The notes under the pieces were generated by a model. That model was given only the letters and a program-made list of their open reading frames with translations, was not told where the DNA came from and made no database searches. The position numbers and the translations under genes were made by a program. A stretch of 64,000 nucleotides of DNA from Nocardioides marmorisolisilvae (GTDB lineage: Bacteria > Actinomycetota > Actinomycetes > Propionibacteriales > Nocardioidaceae), in contig NZ_CP134227.1 in NCBI RefSeq assembly GCF_031656915.1, forward strand, positions 3,100,001 to 3,164,000, written 5' to 3'. Below are positions 46,871-55,234 of this stretch, piece after piece (positions within the stretch are counted from its first letter, which is position 1; each line of letters opens with the position of its first letter).

Positions 46871-48043
46871 TCAGCTGATCATCCGGCGCGCGATCCCGAC
46901 CTGACGGGCCTCGATGCGGGCGGCGTACTCCGTCGGCGTGACGCGCTGGGCCGCGAGCTCGGGAACCCGGACAGCCAGCTCGTCGAACGCGACGACCTCC
47001 ACCTGCGGCCCGTCCGACGCGCTCAGGTCGCGCGCCAGTCGCTGCCAGCGCAGCATCATCACGCCCTGGGGGTGGCCGGTGAGCTCTAGCCAGTTCGCGA
47101 TCCCGGGATCCCGTTCGCTGATCACATAGCGCAGCAGGCCGTCCGCGTCGATGTGGGACTGGGCGCGGGTCAGGGAGGTCTGGTGGTGTTCGTAGTCGGT
47201 GGAGACGTACCAGCGGGACCCGACCTGGATGGCCTGGTACGGCGTGGCCTCGCACACCGGCACGGTGACGACCATCGCCTGGTCGTCCGTCAGGTCGTAG
47301 TGGCCGATCGAGCTGAACTGCGAGGCCAGTCCGCCGGGTGTCGACGCGGGCACGGTGAGCGTGTTGACGGGCTCCTTGTAGGTGAACCAATCGGGAAAGG
47401 CGAACCAGGTCTTGATCCGGCCCACGAGCATCTTCGCGGCCACGCCGTAGCGCTTCTCGACGCGAGCGGTCTCCCGTGGCCCGCGGGGGATGCCCGCGGT
47501 GTCGAGCCGCTGGATCCGGATCTGGCCGCGCTGCTCGGCGTTCCAGTCGTCGTACACCTCGCGGATGATCAGCGTGCTGCCCCTGCCCAGCTCCAGCTCG
47601 GGGCCGAACCGCCACTCGAAGGTCCCGTCCGCGGCGATCCGTCCACCGTGGCGGGCGAGCTCCCGGTCATCGAAGGCGGCGACCGTGGCCGGGAAGCCCT
47701 CGGCGGAGTAGGTGCCGGACATCACCTGGAAGGAGAGGTCCACGGTGGTTCCGCGGGTCCCGGAGACGACGTACGACGCTCCCGGCGCGAGGTAGGCGTT
47801 GAAGTAGACCGCGTCCGGGTTGTCCAGCCCCTGCCGGGAGTACTGATGGGTCGGGTTGATCAGCACCGGGTACTCGAGGTCGTAGTCGAACGCCATCTGC
47901 AGCGACGAGCGGATCGACCCGGCCAGGTAGTCCAGTCCCTCGGCCAGGTCCTGCTCGCTGATCGGGAACGGAGGGTTGCGGATCAGCGCCTCGGCCTCGG
48001 CGATCGCGTCGCGGAACGCTGCGGTCGCGTCGGACTCCGCCAT
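46871..48043 (-). CDS. DUF1214-domain protein
   Basis: The protein has 390 residues from ATG 48043 (MAESDATAAF). The C-terminal two thirds show conserved DUF1214-type elements such as YFNAYLAPGASYVVSGTRG, GTLIIREVYDDW-like TLIIREVYDDW and GHPQGVMMLRWQR. It has no signal peptide or membrane segment. It starts two bases after the LLM gene stop. Related genes occur in mycobacterial cholesterol clusters, which agrees with the KstR-like sites here. The biochemical role is not known. Confidence 0.75.
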   Translation of the reverse strand: MAESDATAAFRDAIAEAEALIRNPPFPISEQDLAEGLDYLAGSIRSSLQMAFDYDLEYPVLINPTHQYSRQGLDNPDAVYFNAYLAPGASYVVSGTRGTTVDLSFQVMSGTYSAEGFPATVAAFDDRELARHGGRIAADGTFEWRFGPELELGRGSTLIIREVYDDWNAEQRGQIRIQRLDTAGIPRGPRETARVEKRYGVAAKMLVGRIKTWFAFPDWFTYKEPVNTLTVPASTPGGLASQFSSIGHYDLTDDQAMVVTVPVCEATPYQAIQVGSRWYVSTDYEHHQTSLTRAQSHIDADGLLRYVISERDPGIANWLELTGHPQGVMMLRWQRLARDLSASDGPQVEVVAFDELAVRVPELAAQRVTPTEYAARIEARQVGIARRMIS

Positions 48044-48045
48044 GC

Positions 48046-48921
48046 TCAGCCCCCGGTCCGTGCGATGACGTTCTCCGCGAAGGACTCCAGGTGCCGGACC
48101 TTGTCCGCCAGCGGCTCGGTGTCCGGACCCTTGATGTAGGGGACTCGGAAGCCGACGATGCAGTCCGTGACCCCCTTGTCCTCGAGCCGTTTGACCCCGT
48201 CGGGGGAGTAGGCGTCCATCGAGATCACGTGGATCTCGAACGGTCGCGACTCGACGCCCTCCTCGCGACGGATCGTGGCGAGCCGGTCCAGAAGCACGTC
48301 GAGGTCGTCGGGTCCGCCGCCGTGCATCCAGCCGTCGCCCCGGCGTACGGCGCGCCGCAGCGCGGCATCGGAGTGCCCGCCGACCAGGATCGGGACTGGT
48401 TCGGTCGGTGCCGGAGTCTGCTTCATCGCCGGGATGTCGTAGAACTCGCCCTGGTAGGAGAAGTACTCCCCGGTGGTCAGCCCGCGCACGATGTCGATGC
48501 ACTCGTCCATCCGCTTGCCCCGCCGGGCCCACGGCACACCGAGCGCGGTGAAGTCCTCGGGCCACGGTGAGAGCCCGACCCCGAGCCCGAGCCGGTTGCC
48601 CGAGAGCCACGCGATCGAGCCGACCTGCTTGGCGACCAGCACCGGCGGCCGCACCGGCAGCTTGAGCACGAACGGGGTGAACCGCAGGGTCTCCGTCACC
48701 GCAGCGAGGTGGGTGACCAGGGTGAGGGCCTCGATGAACGGCTTGTCCTCGAGGAACTCCCGGTCGCCGGTCTCGGTGTAGGGGTAGGAGGTGTCGGACT
48801 CACGCGGATAGATCAGCGAGTCCGCGATCGTCATCGAGGTGTAGCCCGCCGCCTCGGCGGCCTGGGCCAGGGGTGCGTAGTACGCAGCGTCGGTCATGGC
48901 CTCCGCATAGGTGAACCGCAT
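48046..48921 (-). CDS. LLM-class F420-dependent oxidoreductase
   Basis: The protein has 291 residues. The luciferase-like TIM barrel is shown by MRFTYAEAMTDAAYYAPLAQAAEAAGYTSMTIADS, GNRLGLGVGLSPWPEDF and PVPILVGGHSDAALRRAVRRGDGW. These are typical of actinobacterial enzymes that use the deazaflavin F420. It heads the operon LLM-DUF1214-hydrolase and starts 21 bases from the KstR-like site that it shares with the divergent SnoaL-like gene. Confidence 0.92.
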   Translation of the reverse strand: MRFTYAEAMTDAAYYAPLAQAAEAAGYTSMTIADSLIYPRESDTSYPYTETGDREFLEDKPFIEALTLVTHLAAVTETLRFTPFVLKLPVRPPVLVAKQVGSIAWLSGNRLGLGVGLSPWPEDFTALGVPWARRGKRMDECIDIVRGLTTGEYFSYQGEFYDIPAMKQTPAPTEPVPILVGGHSDAALRRAVRRGDGWMHGGGPDDLDVLLDRLATIRREEGVESRPFEIHVISMDAYSPDGVKRLEDKGVTDCIVGFRVPYIKGPDTEPLADKVRHLESFAENVIARTGG

Positions 48922-48942
48922 GGCCAGACGCTAGCCCAGAAC

Positions 48943-48956
48943 TGGAACGCGTTCTA
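48943..48956. promoter_or_regulatory. KstR-like operator, copy 2
   Basis: TGGAACGCGTTCTA fits T-N2-AAC-N2-GTT-N2-A. It lies between the divergent LLM gene (21 bases away) and the SnoaL-like gene (11 bases away), so it could control both. Confidence 0.65.
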
Positions 48957-48967
48957 GTCTGGGGTGC

Positions 48968-49384
48968 ATGAACCTGGGCGAGCTGTCGGACCGGCAGGAG
49001 ATCACCGACCTGATCACCCGTTACACCCGGGCGGTCGACACCGCGGACTGGGACGGCATCGACGGGGTGTTCACCCCCGACGCGGTCCTCGACTACCGGC
49101 CCAGCGGCGGGCCGATGACGACCCGTGACGAGGCCAAGGCGTTCATCCGCAACCTCGAGGGGTTCGATCGGTGGCAGCACCTGATCGGCCAGGTCGCGAT
49201 CGAGCTGCGCGGTGACGAGGCCTCGGCGACGGCGTACTTCACCAATCCGATGGTCTCCCGGGGGCCGGACGGCGTGGAGAGGCTGTGGGAGGTCGGCGGC
49301 TACTACCATCATGAGCTGGTGCGTACGCCGGCCGGTTGGCGGTCGGTGAAGATGGTCGATGACCTCGTGTGGACAAGGACCTGA
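48968..49384 (+). CDS. SnoaL-like/NTF2-fold protein
   Basis: The protein has 138 residues from ATG 48968. ELSDRQEITDLITRYTRAVDTADWDGIDGVFTPDAVLDY is the classical start of the SnoaL_4/NTF2-like cone fold, often isomerases, dehydratases or ring-hydroxylase small subunits. The KstR-like palindrome is 11 bases upstream, leaving little room for a leader. It is followed by a deazaflavin-dependent gene 10 bases later. Which reaction it assists is unknown. Confidence 0.85.
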   Translation: MNLGELSDRQEITDLITRYTRAVDTADWDGIDGVFTPDAVLDYRPSGGPMTTRDEAKAFIRNLEGFDRWQHLIGQVAIELRGDEASATAYFTNPMVSRGPDGVERLWEVGGYYHHELVRTPAGWRSVKMVDDLVWTRT

Positions 49385-49394
49385 GGACCAGCCG

Positions 49395-49859
49395 ATGAAG
49401 AGCAAGCCCAAGGGCCTGGACAGCAAGGCGACGAAGGTCCTGCTGAAGTACCTGTCGAGGGCCAACGTCGCGGTCTTCAAGGCCAGCAACGGCAGGCTGC
49501 TGGGCAGCTTCCCCTTCCAGGGCAAGCACGTGCCGATCTGCGTGCTGCGGCACACCGGCCGCAGGACCGGCCAGCAGCGCGAGACGCCGCTGATCTACCT
49601 GGCCGACGAGGACCGGCTCGTGCTCGTCGCCAGCCAGGGCGGCCGGCCGACCGATCCGGCGTGGTACCTCAACATCAGCGCGAACCCCGACGTCGAGGTC
49701 CTCACCAGGCAGGGGCGCCGGTCGATGCGGGCGCGTACGGCGGACGCCGACGAACGCGCAGCGCTGTGGCCGCGGCTGGTCGAGCACTACCCCGACTACG
49801 CCCAGTACCAGTCATGGTGCCCGCGCGAGATCCCGGTCGTGGTGCTCGATCCCCGCTGA
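49395..49859 (+). CDS. Deazaflavin (F420)-dependent nitroreductase-family protein
   Basis: The protein has 154 residues from ATG 49395, with GAGGACC upstream. [49 protein letters not shown] and [19 protein letters not shown] are the conserved elements of the DDN/FDOR-A family, split-barrel enzymes that use reduced F420. It follows the SnoaL-like gene by ten bases, so it is likely co-transcribed. Members reduce quinones or fatty acids; the substrate here is unknown. Confidence 0.9.
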   Translation: MKSKPKGLDSKATKVLLKYLSRANVAVFKASNGRLLGSFPFQGKHVPICVLRHTGRRTGQQRETPLIYLADEDRLVLVASQGGRPTDPAWYLNISANPDVEVLTRQGRRSMRARTADADERAALWPRLVEHYPDYAQYQSWCPREIPVVVLDPR

Positions 49860-49879
49860 GACTGCAGGATCGGTGGGGG

Positions 49880-50308
49880 TCAGGCCGGCTCGCCCCTCAG
49901 GGTGACGTCGATGTTGCCGCGGGTGGCCTTGGAGTAGGGGCACACCTCGTGTGCCTTCTCGGTGAGCCGCTGGGCCTGCTCGGCGTCGACCCCCGGGATC
50001 CTCGCCACCAGCGACACGGCCAGCCCGAAGCCGCTGTCGGTCTTGCCGAAGGTGACGTCGGCGGTGACCGTGGACTCGCTGGTGTCCAGGCCCTCCTGAC
50101 CGGCGACCAGGTTGAGCGCGCCGTTGAAGCAGGCGGCGTACCCGGCGGCGAAGAGCGTCTCGGGGTTGGCGACCGGATTCGACCGGCTTCCCGGCTTGCC
50201 GAGGTCGAGGTCGACCACACCGTCCTCGGAGCTGACGTGGCCGCTGCGGCCGCCTTGGGCGGTCGCGGCGATCGTGTAGAGCGTCTCGTTCACGGACTCG
50301 AGTGGCAT
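49880..50308 (-). CDS. ohr: Organic hydroperoxide resistance protein (Ohr)
   Basis: The protein has 142 residues from ATG 50308, with GGAGG upstream. The two redox-active Cys are present in [12 protein letters not shown] and [14 protein letters not shown], the Ohr branch of the OsmC/Ohr family. It reduces fatty-acid and other organic hydroperoxides by a dithiol mechanism. It is convergent with the F420 gene. No MarR-type OhrR gene is adjacent. Confidence 0.95.
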   Translation of the reverse strand: MPLESVNETLYTIAATAQGGRSGHVSSEDGVVDLDLGKPGSRSNPVANPETLFAAGYAACFNGALNLVAGQEGLDTSESTVTADVTFGKTDSGFGLAVSLVARIPGVDAEQAQRLTEKAHEVCPYSKATRGNIDVTLRGEPA

Positions 50309-50409
50309 CTGGCCTCCAGTGCTGGGTGGGACGGGTCACCCCCAGCCTTCGCCGCCCGCGGCTCGGACGCAAGGCTGCCGGTTCCGTTCCTCTGGCTACT
50401 CTCGTATGC

Positions 50410-50961
50410 GTGAACGACGACAGGTCGGACGAGATCAGCTCGGTACTCCTCAAGGGCCTGGGCCTTCTGGTGTGCTTCGCGCTGGTGGTCGCGATCGGCA
50501 CCTGGCTGGTCGTTCGAGTCCTCGGGCTCAACGCTGACGGCGACGGCGGCAGCGAACTCGCGCAACCGGTGCCGGTGACGCCGCTGCCGACGACCGCCCT
50601 GGCGGCCCCGCACGACAAGAGCGCCCGCGGCAAGCAGCACCACCACGGCCGTTCCGGTGCCAACGCGTCCGGTCGGGCGGACCTGAGGGCCAAGGGTCTG
50701 CACCTCTCGATGACGCCGCTGTCGGCCCACCCGGACGAGAGACTGAACATCACCGGCACCTACGCCGGGCACGACAACATCTCCCTGCAGGTCCAGCGGC
50801 TCGAGGACGGCACCTGGTCGGACTTCCCGACCCAGGCGCAGGTCAGCATGGGCACCTTCCAGACCTACGTGATGACCACCCGCACCGGGCCGAACCGGTT
50901 CCGTGTCTTCGACCCGACGGTCGACAAGGCATCGAACGTGGTGACCGTGACCATCCGCTGA
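50410..50961 (+). CDS. Single-span membrane protein with beta-rich extracellular domain
   Basis: This 183-residue protein starts at GTG 50410. Residues about 13-37 form one membrane segment ([21 protein letters not shown]), followed by a low-complexity linker with Ser, Ala and HHH. A C-terminal beta-sandwich-like region ([21 protein letters not shown] ... NRFRVFDP) resembles an Ig-like domain. The function is unknown. It precedes the secretion-like operon on the same strand but is separated from it by a hairpin (50981-51018), so membership is uncertain. Confidence 0.7.
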   Translation: MNDDRSDEISSVLLKGLGLLVCFALVVAIGTWLVVRVLGLNADGDGGSELAQPVPVTPLPTTALAAPHDKSARGKQHHHGRSGANASGRADLRAKGLHLSMTPLSAHPDERLNITGTYAGHDNISLQVQRLEDGTWSDFPTQAQVSMGTFQTYVMTTRTGPNRFRVFDPTVDKASNVVTVTIR

Positions 50962-50980
50962 CGGACTCGTTGGCGGATCC

Positions 50981-51018
50981 GCGGGAGGCGCCGAGGGATC
51001 GGTCGAGGCACCTCCCGC
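50981..51018 (+). terminator. Stem-loop between the small membrane protein gene and the T7SS-like operon
   Basis: The arms GCGGGAGG (50981-50988) and CCTCCCGC (51011-51018) are perfect; GCC/GGC pairs continue the stem after one mismatch. It probably terminates the 50410-50961 transcript and separates it from the operon starting at 51123. Confidence 0.65.
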
Positions 51019-51122
51019 CGTGCGGGTGCGGCCGTTCTCAGGTAATCTCGGTGCGCCCTCATGGGCAGGACAGACCGATTTCGGGGGACGACCGCTGCCG
51101 TGGTCGGACCGGTTTGCGAGGA

Positions 51123-53975
51123 ATGATGAACAACGGACGCCGCCGCGGCACCGCTCGGACGACGACACGCAAGGCACTCATCGGGGCCGGCCTCGCCGGC
51201 GCCATGGTCGCCGCGGGTGTCGTGGTCACCCAGGCAGCAGCCGACTCACCACCGCAGCGCGTGCTGCAGTCGGTCAACGTCGACCTGGGCACGGACGGCA
51301 CGCTCTACGGCATCACCGGGGTCGACGTCGCCAAGGTGGACGGCAGCGAGCCGACCACGAAGGACGCGACCTACGACCCGTCGAAGACCGCGTCACAGCT
51401 GCCTGTCCGGGTGCTCACCTCCTACCACGCCGGCGACCGGACGGGCACGAACCTGGCCGACCTCAAGGACTACAAGGGCCCGGTGCGCATCGATGTCACG
51501 GTGCAGAACACCACCATGCGCCCCGAGCGTCTGACCTACGACGTCAACGGCGCGAGCCAGCACGCCTACGCCCTCGTCGGAGTGCCGATGACGGTCGTCG
51601 CCTCGGCGAACCTCGGCAAGGACAACGTCGGCAAGATCGTCACCCACTCCGACGACGGTGGTCAGGTCACCAATGGGGTGCTCAGCCAGGACCGCTCCGG
51701 CAACGCCCAGGTGCAATGGGCCGCCCTGCTGGCCCCGCCGCAGCTCGCGCCCAGCACGACCTTCACGCTGGTCGAGAACGCCACCAAGTTCCAGATGCCC
51801 GACCTCGACATCAGCGTCCAGCCGGGTCTGTCCGCCGACACCTCGATCCGGTCGCTGATGCAGGCCGCGTTCAGCGAGGACGGCTCCAGCCAGCTGAAGC
51901 TCGAGACCCAGACCATCAACCTCGTCGGTCAGGTCACCCAGGTGCTCGCCGCGGCGGGCCACCAACTCGGCGAGGTGCAGCGCCAGCTGCACTACTCCGC
52001 CGGCACGCTCGGCAGCCGCACCATCGGCGACCTGACGTCGGGCACCCAGACCGTGGCATCGTCCACCAAGGCGCTGGCCGGCCAGCTCAAGGCGCTCCAG
52101 ACCAGCCTCGGAGACGCGCTCAAGGGCACCCAACAGACCGCGGTCAGCCAACTGCAGGCCAGCGTCGACAAGGTCGGCAAGCTGCTCGGGAACACCTCGG
52201 CCCAACCTGCGACCGCCCGCCTCTCGGGGCCCGGCTGCGCCGCGCGGGTGCAGGCCACCAAGGGCGACCACACCGTCTACGGCCAGCTGAACCGGATGAT
52301 CAGCCTGCTCAAGGGCCTCTCGGGCGCCACCGGTGGCTGCAGCGGCGCGATCCAGGCCGCGCTGCTCAAGACCGTCGGCACCGTCGACGCCCGCGGCAAC
52401 GCGGTGTGCCCGACCGGGAGCACCAGTGCCATCTGCGCGATCAACGGCGCGGCCAGCAAGCTCGACGGACTGGTCTCGGGGTTGGGCACCAACCTCACCA
52501 CCGCGCAGACGACGCTGACCGGTCTGCCGGTCGCTGACGCCGTCAGCGTGCTCACCGACCTCGGGACCGCGGTCACCACGCTGCAGACCGACGCGAAGGC
52601 GGCGCTGGACAAGAAGAACCAGACGAACGGCAAGTCCAACCTGTTCTTCGTCGAGATGCAGCTCGACAACCAGCTGACAGCCCTGCAGGGCCTGATCAGT
52701 GGCAGCCCGCTGCAGGCGAGCACCCTGGGCCAGCACGGCGACCTGATGACGGCGCTCGACGCCATCAAGACGACCGCCCAGGCCAACGCCTCCGCGATCG
52801 GCACGGCCGGCACCACCGGCAAGGCGACCTCCCAGGACGAGGTCACCGCCCTCCAGCAGCAGGTCTGTGCCCTGGCCGCGGAGCAGGACGCCAACGGTGA
52901 CCCGCTCGTCGACTATGACAAGGACATCAAGCCGCTGCTGCAGCTGACCAACGGTCACGCCTGCAACGCGGCGGATCCCGCGCCGGGTGGTCCGAACGAC
53001 TTCGGCGGGAAGTCGCTGGCCGACCAGTTCACCGCCCAGGCCGCCGCATGGAGCGGCATCGCCACCAAGGTCGACACCGCAGAGACCGCGGTCAGCGACC
53101 TGTCCACGAAGCTGCAGGACGTCCATGACCGGCTCGACACGTTGATCGGCGACCTCGACAGCTCGGGCTCGAACGTCGGAGGCAGCCTCAAGGGCATCCT
53201 CGACACGATCAACGGTCTCTACGACCCGGTATCGATCGACTGCAGCACCGACCCGAGCAGGTTGACCGACGACCTGGCCAAGGCGATCGCCTCGGTGAAG
53301 CAGATCCAGTGCCAGACCAACGGCGTGAACACCAAGCTGAGCACCGACTTCAGCGGCTTCGAGAAGAACGTCCAGACCTACCAGTCAGACGTGCACAAGC
53401 AGCTGGCAGTGGTCAACGACCAGCGCGTCTACAGCGACGACCAGATCAGCCGGCTGTTCGCTGCGGCCAGCGGGGGGCTGGACACCGCTGCGGGCACCAT
53501 CCGTGCGGAGGGCAAGGCCTCGGTCGACCGCCAGAACGCCCGGCTGAAGAAGGAGTCCGTCGCGTTCGCCAAGACGCTGCAGAGCTCGGTCACGGGTGCG
53601 CTCAAGCAGATCGACTCGAGTGTGAACGCCTCCAACCGCGACCTGGCCTCCTCGGAGAAGCTGCTCAGAGGCGACCTGCGCAACGTGCTCGCCGACCTCG
53701 GCAGCCGCACCCGCGCGGGCAGCGGCCTGCTCGGCATCATGCAGGCCCAGGCCGCCCAGACGCGTACGTCGGCAGCTCGGCTCGGCCAGGCCGGCGCGCA
53801 GGCCAGTCAGTTCGGCAACGTGCGTGGCGCGGACCTGGGTGGCATCTTCCTGCAGCAGGCCCAGCTCCAGCGAGCCCTCGCGCTGCAGGCGAAGCTCCCG
53901 GCGTTCGCGACCACGCTGCCCGCGGGCAGCCAGCACGTCACCGTGTTCTCCTTCCACATGAGAGGCGTCCAGTGA
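51123..53975 (+). CDS. Large exported helical (coiled-coil-rich) protein of the T7SS-like locus
   Basis: The protein has 950 residues. The start is ATG 51123 or 51126, with GAGGA directly upstream. A signal or anchor segment (about 18-40, KALIGAGLAGAMVAAGVVVT) is followed by a beta-rich domain to about residue 240. Long Ala/Leu/Gln helical stretches then follow, including LSTKLQDVHDRLDTLIGDL and many TLQ/ALQ repeats. Eight Cys in the exported part could form disulfides. No C-terminal membrane segment is seen. The shape recalls the extracellular coiled-coil part of EsaA/YueB-type proteins, but no homology can be claimed. It is first in the operon. Confidence 0.75.
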   Translation: MMNNGRRRGTARTTTRKALIGAGLAGAMVAAGVVVTQAAADSPPQRVLQSVNVDLGTDGTLYGITGVDVAKVDGSEPTTKDATYDPSKTASQLPVRVLTSYHAGDRTGTNLADLKDYKGPVRIDVTVQNTTMRPERLTYDVNGASQHAYALVGVPMTVVASANLGKDNVGKIVTHSDDGGQVTNGVLSQDRSGNAQVQWAALLAPPQLAPSTTFTLVENATKFQMPDLDISVQPGLSADTSIRSLMQAAFSEDGSSQLKLETQTINLVGQVTQVLAAAGHQLGEVQRQLHYSAGTLGSRTIGDLTSGTQTVASSTKALAGQLKALQTSLGDALKGTQQTAVSQLQASVDKVGKLLGNTSAQPATARLSGPGCAARVQATKGDHTVYGQLNRMISLLKGLSGATGGCSGAIQAALLKTVGTVDARGNAVCPTGSTSAICAINGAASKLDGLVSGLGTNLTTAQTTLTGLPVADAVSVLTDLGTAVTTLQTDAKAALDKKNQTNGKSNLFFVEMQLDNQLTALQGLISGSPLQASTLGQHGDLMTALDAIKTTAQANASAIGTAGTTGKATSQDEVTALQQQVCALAAEQDANGDPLVDYDKDIKPLLQLTNGHACNAADPAPGGPNDFGGKSLADQFTAQAAAWSGIATKVDTAETAVSDLSTKLQDVHDRLDTLIGDLDSSGSNVGGSLKGILDTINGLYDPVSIDCSTDPSRLTDDLAKAIASVKQIQCQTNGVNTKLSTDFSGFEKNVQTYQSDVHKQLAVVNDQRVYSDDQISRLFAAASGGLDTAAGTIRAEGKASVDRQNARLKKESVAFAKTLQSSVTGALKQIDSSVNASNRDLASSEKLLRGDLRNVLADLGSRTRAGSGLLGIMQAQAAQTRTSAARLGQAGAQASQFGNVRGADLGGIFLQQAQLQRALALQAKLPAFATTLPAGSQHVTVFSFHMRGVQ

Positions 53976-55231
53976 ACCGAGTCCTCGGTGCGGCCGCCCT
54001 GGCCGCAGCACTGGTGCTGCTCAGCGGCTGCGGATCGAGCAGCGGCGATCCGGTCCAGCCGACCGACGTCACGCTCGGCAGCCACCAGATACCCGACGAC
54101 GTGCAGATCGGCCTGATCGTCACGCTGAAGTCCGCGCCCGGTCAGGGCGCCGAGTGGCTCAGCAGCGCAGCCGGCACCGAGGTGGCGACGTACCAGTACC
54201 ACCTCGGCGGTCACCGGGTGACGCTCGACGTCGTCGACGACAAGGGCACCCGTTCCGGTGCGCGCAAGGCGGTGCAGACGCTGGTCGGTGAGGGTGTCAG
54301 CGGCATCGTCGCGGCCACCTCCGGTCAGCACCTGGTGGGGTCCCTCGACCAGGCGGCCGAGTCCGGCACCGCCGTGCTGCTGCCCTATCAGAGCAACCCG
54401 GCGGGCCTGCAGCGCAACGAGTGGCTGACCGGGCCCACCTCGACCCAGCTCGGCGCCACGATGGCCACGATGATCGCCGACAACGGTTGGCAGCACCCCC
54501 TGTTGGTGACCTCTGCCGGCCAGCGCGTCGACGGCCTGCCGAACGCGACAGTTCTCAAGGTCTCCTCGCACGCCCAGCCGGCCGCGGTGTTCCGCAAGAT
54601 CCGAGCCGCCCGCACGTCCGAGGGCGTCGACATCGTGGTGCTCGCCGTCCCCGCCGACCTCCAGGCCGGGGTGGTGAAGGCGGTGCAGAGCGCCAAGCGC
54701 GACATCCCGATCCTGCTCGGCCGAGACGCGGTCAGCCCCACCTTCGCCGACACCCTGGTCAAGCTGGGTGGCAGCCTGGCGGGCCAGTTCACCACGGCCG
54801 GGCTGGACGCCGGCGACGTGACCGCGGTCGGCGCCGGTGCCTCCGGCGACCGCGCGGCGTCGTTCTTCTCGGCGCTCGGGCTCGCCTCGAGCGACGCGAA
54901 CACCAAGGACCTGTTCGGGCAGGGGCCGTTCAGCGCCCAGGCCGGCTCCGCCGACATCGCGAGCCACGACGCCGTGGTGGCCCTCGTCGCCGCCGCCACC
55001 CAGGCCGGCAGCGCCGCCCCCGGCAAGGTGCTCGCCACTCTCGGCAAGCTCAGGGTCACCGGCAGCGCCGGGCTGGCCGGACCAGACCTCGACTTCACCC
55101 GCCAGAGCGCCGTCGCCGACTCCGACGTGCTCCCCATGCACGCCACCATGCAGGACCCCGGCGTCCGGCCCCCAGGTCTCGGCGACCCGACGCAGTTGTT
55201 CTGGTTCGCAGTGCCCGGTCCGCAGAGCTGA
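53972..55231 (+). CDS. Periplasmic-binding-protein-like lipoprotein
   Basis: This 419-residue protein starts at GTG 53972, which overlaps the stop of the preceding gene. The lipobox LVLLSGCGSS puts the lipid on Cys20. The mature part resembles type 1 periplasmic binding proteins (branched-chain amino-acid SBP family): VQIGLIVTLKSAPGQGAEW, the ligand-lobe DDKGTRSGARKAVQTLVGEGVSGIVA and DIVVLAVPADLQAGVVKAVQSAKRDIPIL. No ABC permease or ATPase genes are nearby. The gene lies between a large exported protein and a sensor-type kinase, which suggests ligand sensing rather than import. Confidence 0.78.
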   Translation: MNRVLGAAALAAALVLLSGCGSSSGDPVQPTDVTLGSHQIPDDVQIGLIVTLKSAPGQGAEWLSSAAGTEVATYQYHLGGHRVTLDVVDDKGTRSGARKAVQTLVGEGVSGIVAATSGQHLVGSLDQAAESGTAVLLPYQSNPAGLQRNEWLTGPTSTQLGATMATMIADNGWQHPLLVTSAGQRVDGLPNATVLKVSSHAQPAAVFRKIRAARTSEGVDIVVLAVPADLQAGVVKAVQSAKRDIPILLGRDAVSPTFADTLVKLGGSLAGQFTTAGLDAGDVTAVGAGASGDRAASFFSALGLASSDANTKDLFGQGPFSAQAGSADIASHDAVVALVAAATQAGSAAPGKVLATLGKLRVTGSAGLAGPDLDFTRQSAVADSDVLPMHATMQDPGVRPPGLGDPTQLFWFAVPGPQS

Positions 55232-55234
55232 GCC

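Noticed and set aside
53972-55231. Branched-chain amino-acid ABC transporter binding protein
   Set aside because: The fold fits, but no permease or ATPase is nearby and the gene is locked between the exported protein and kinase genes, so an importer role was not called.
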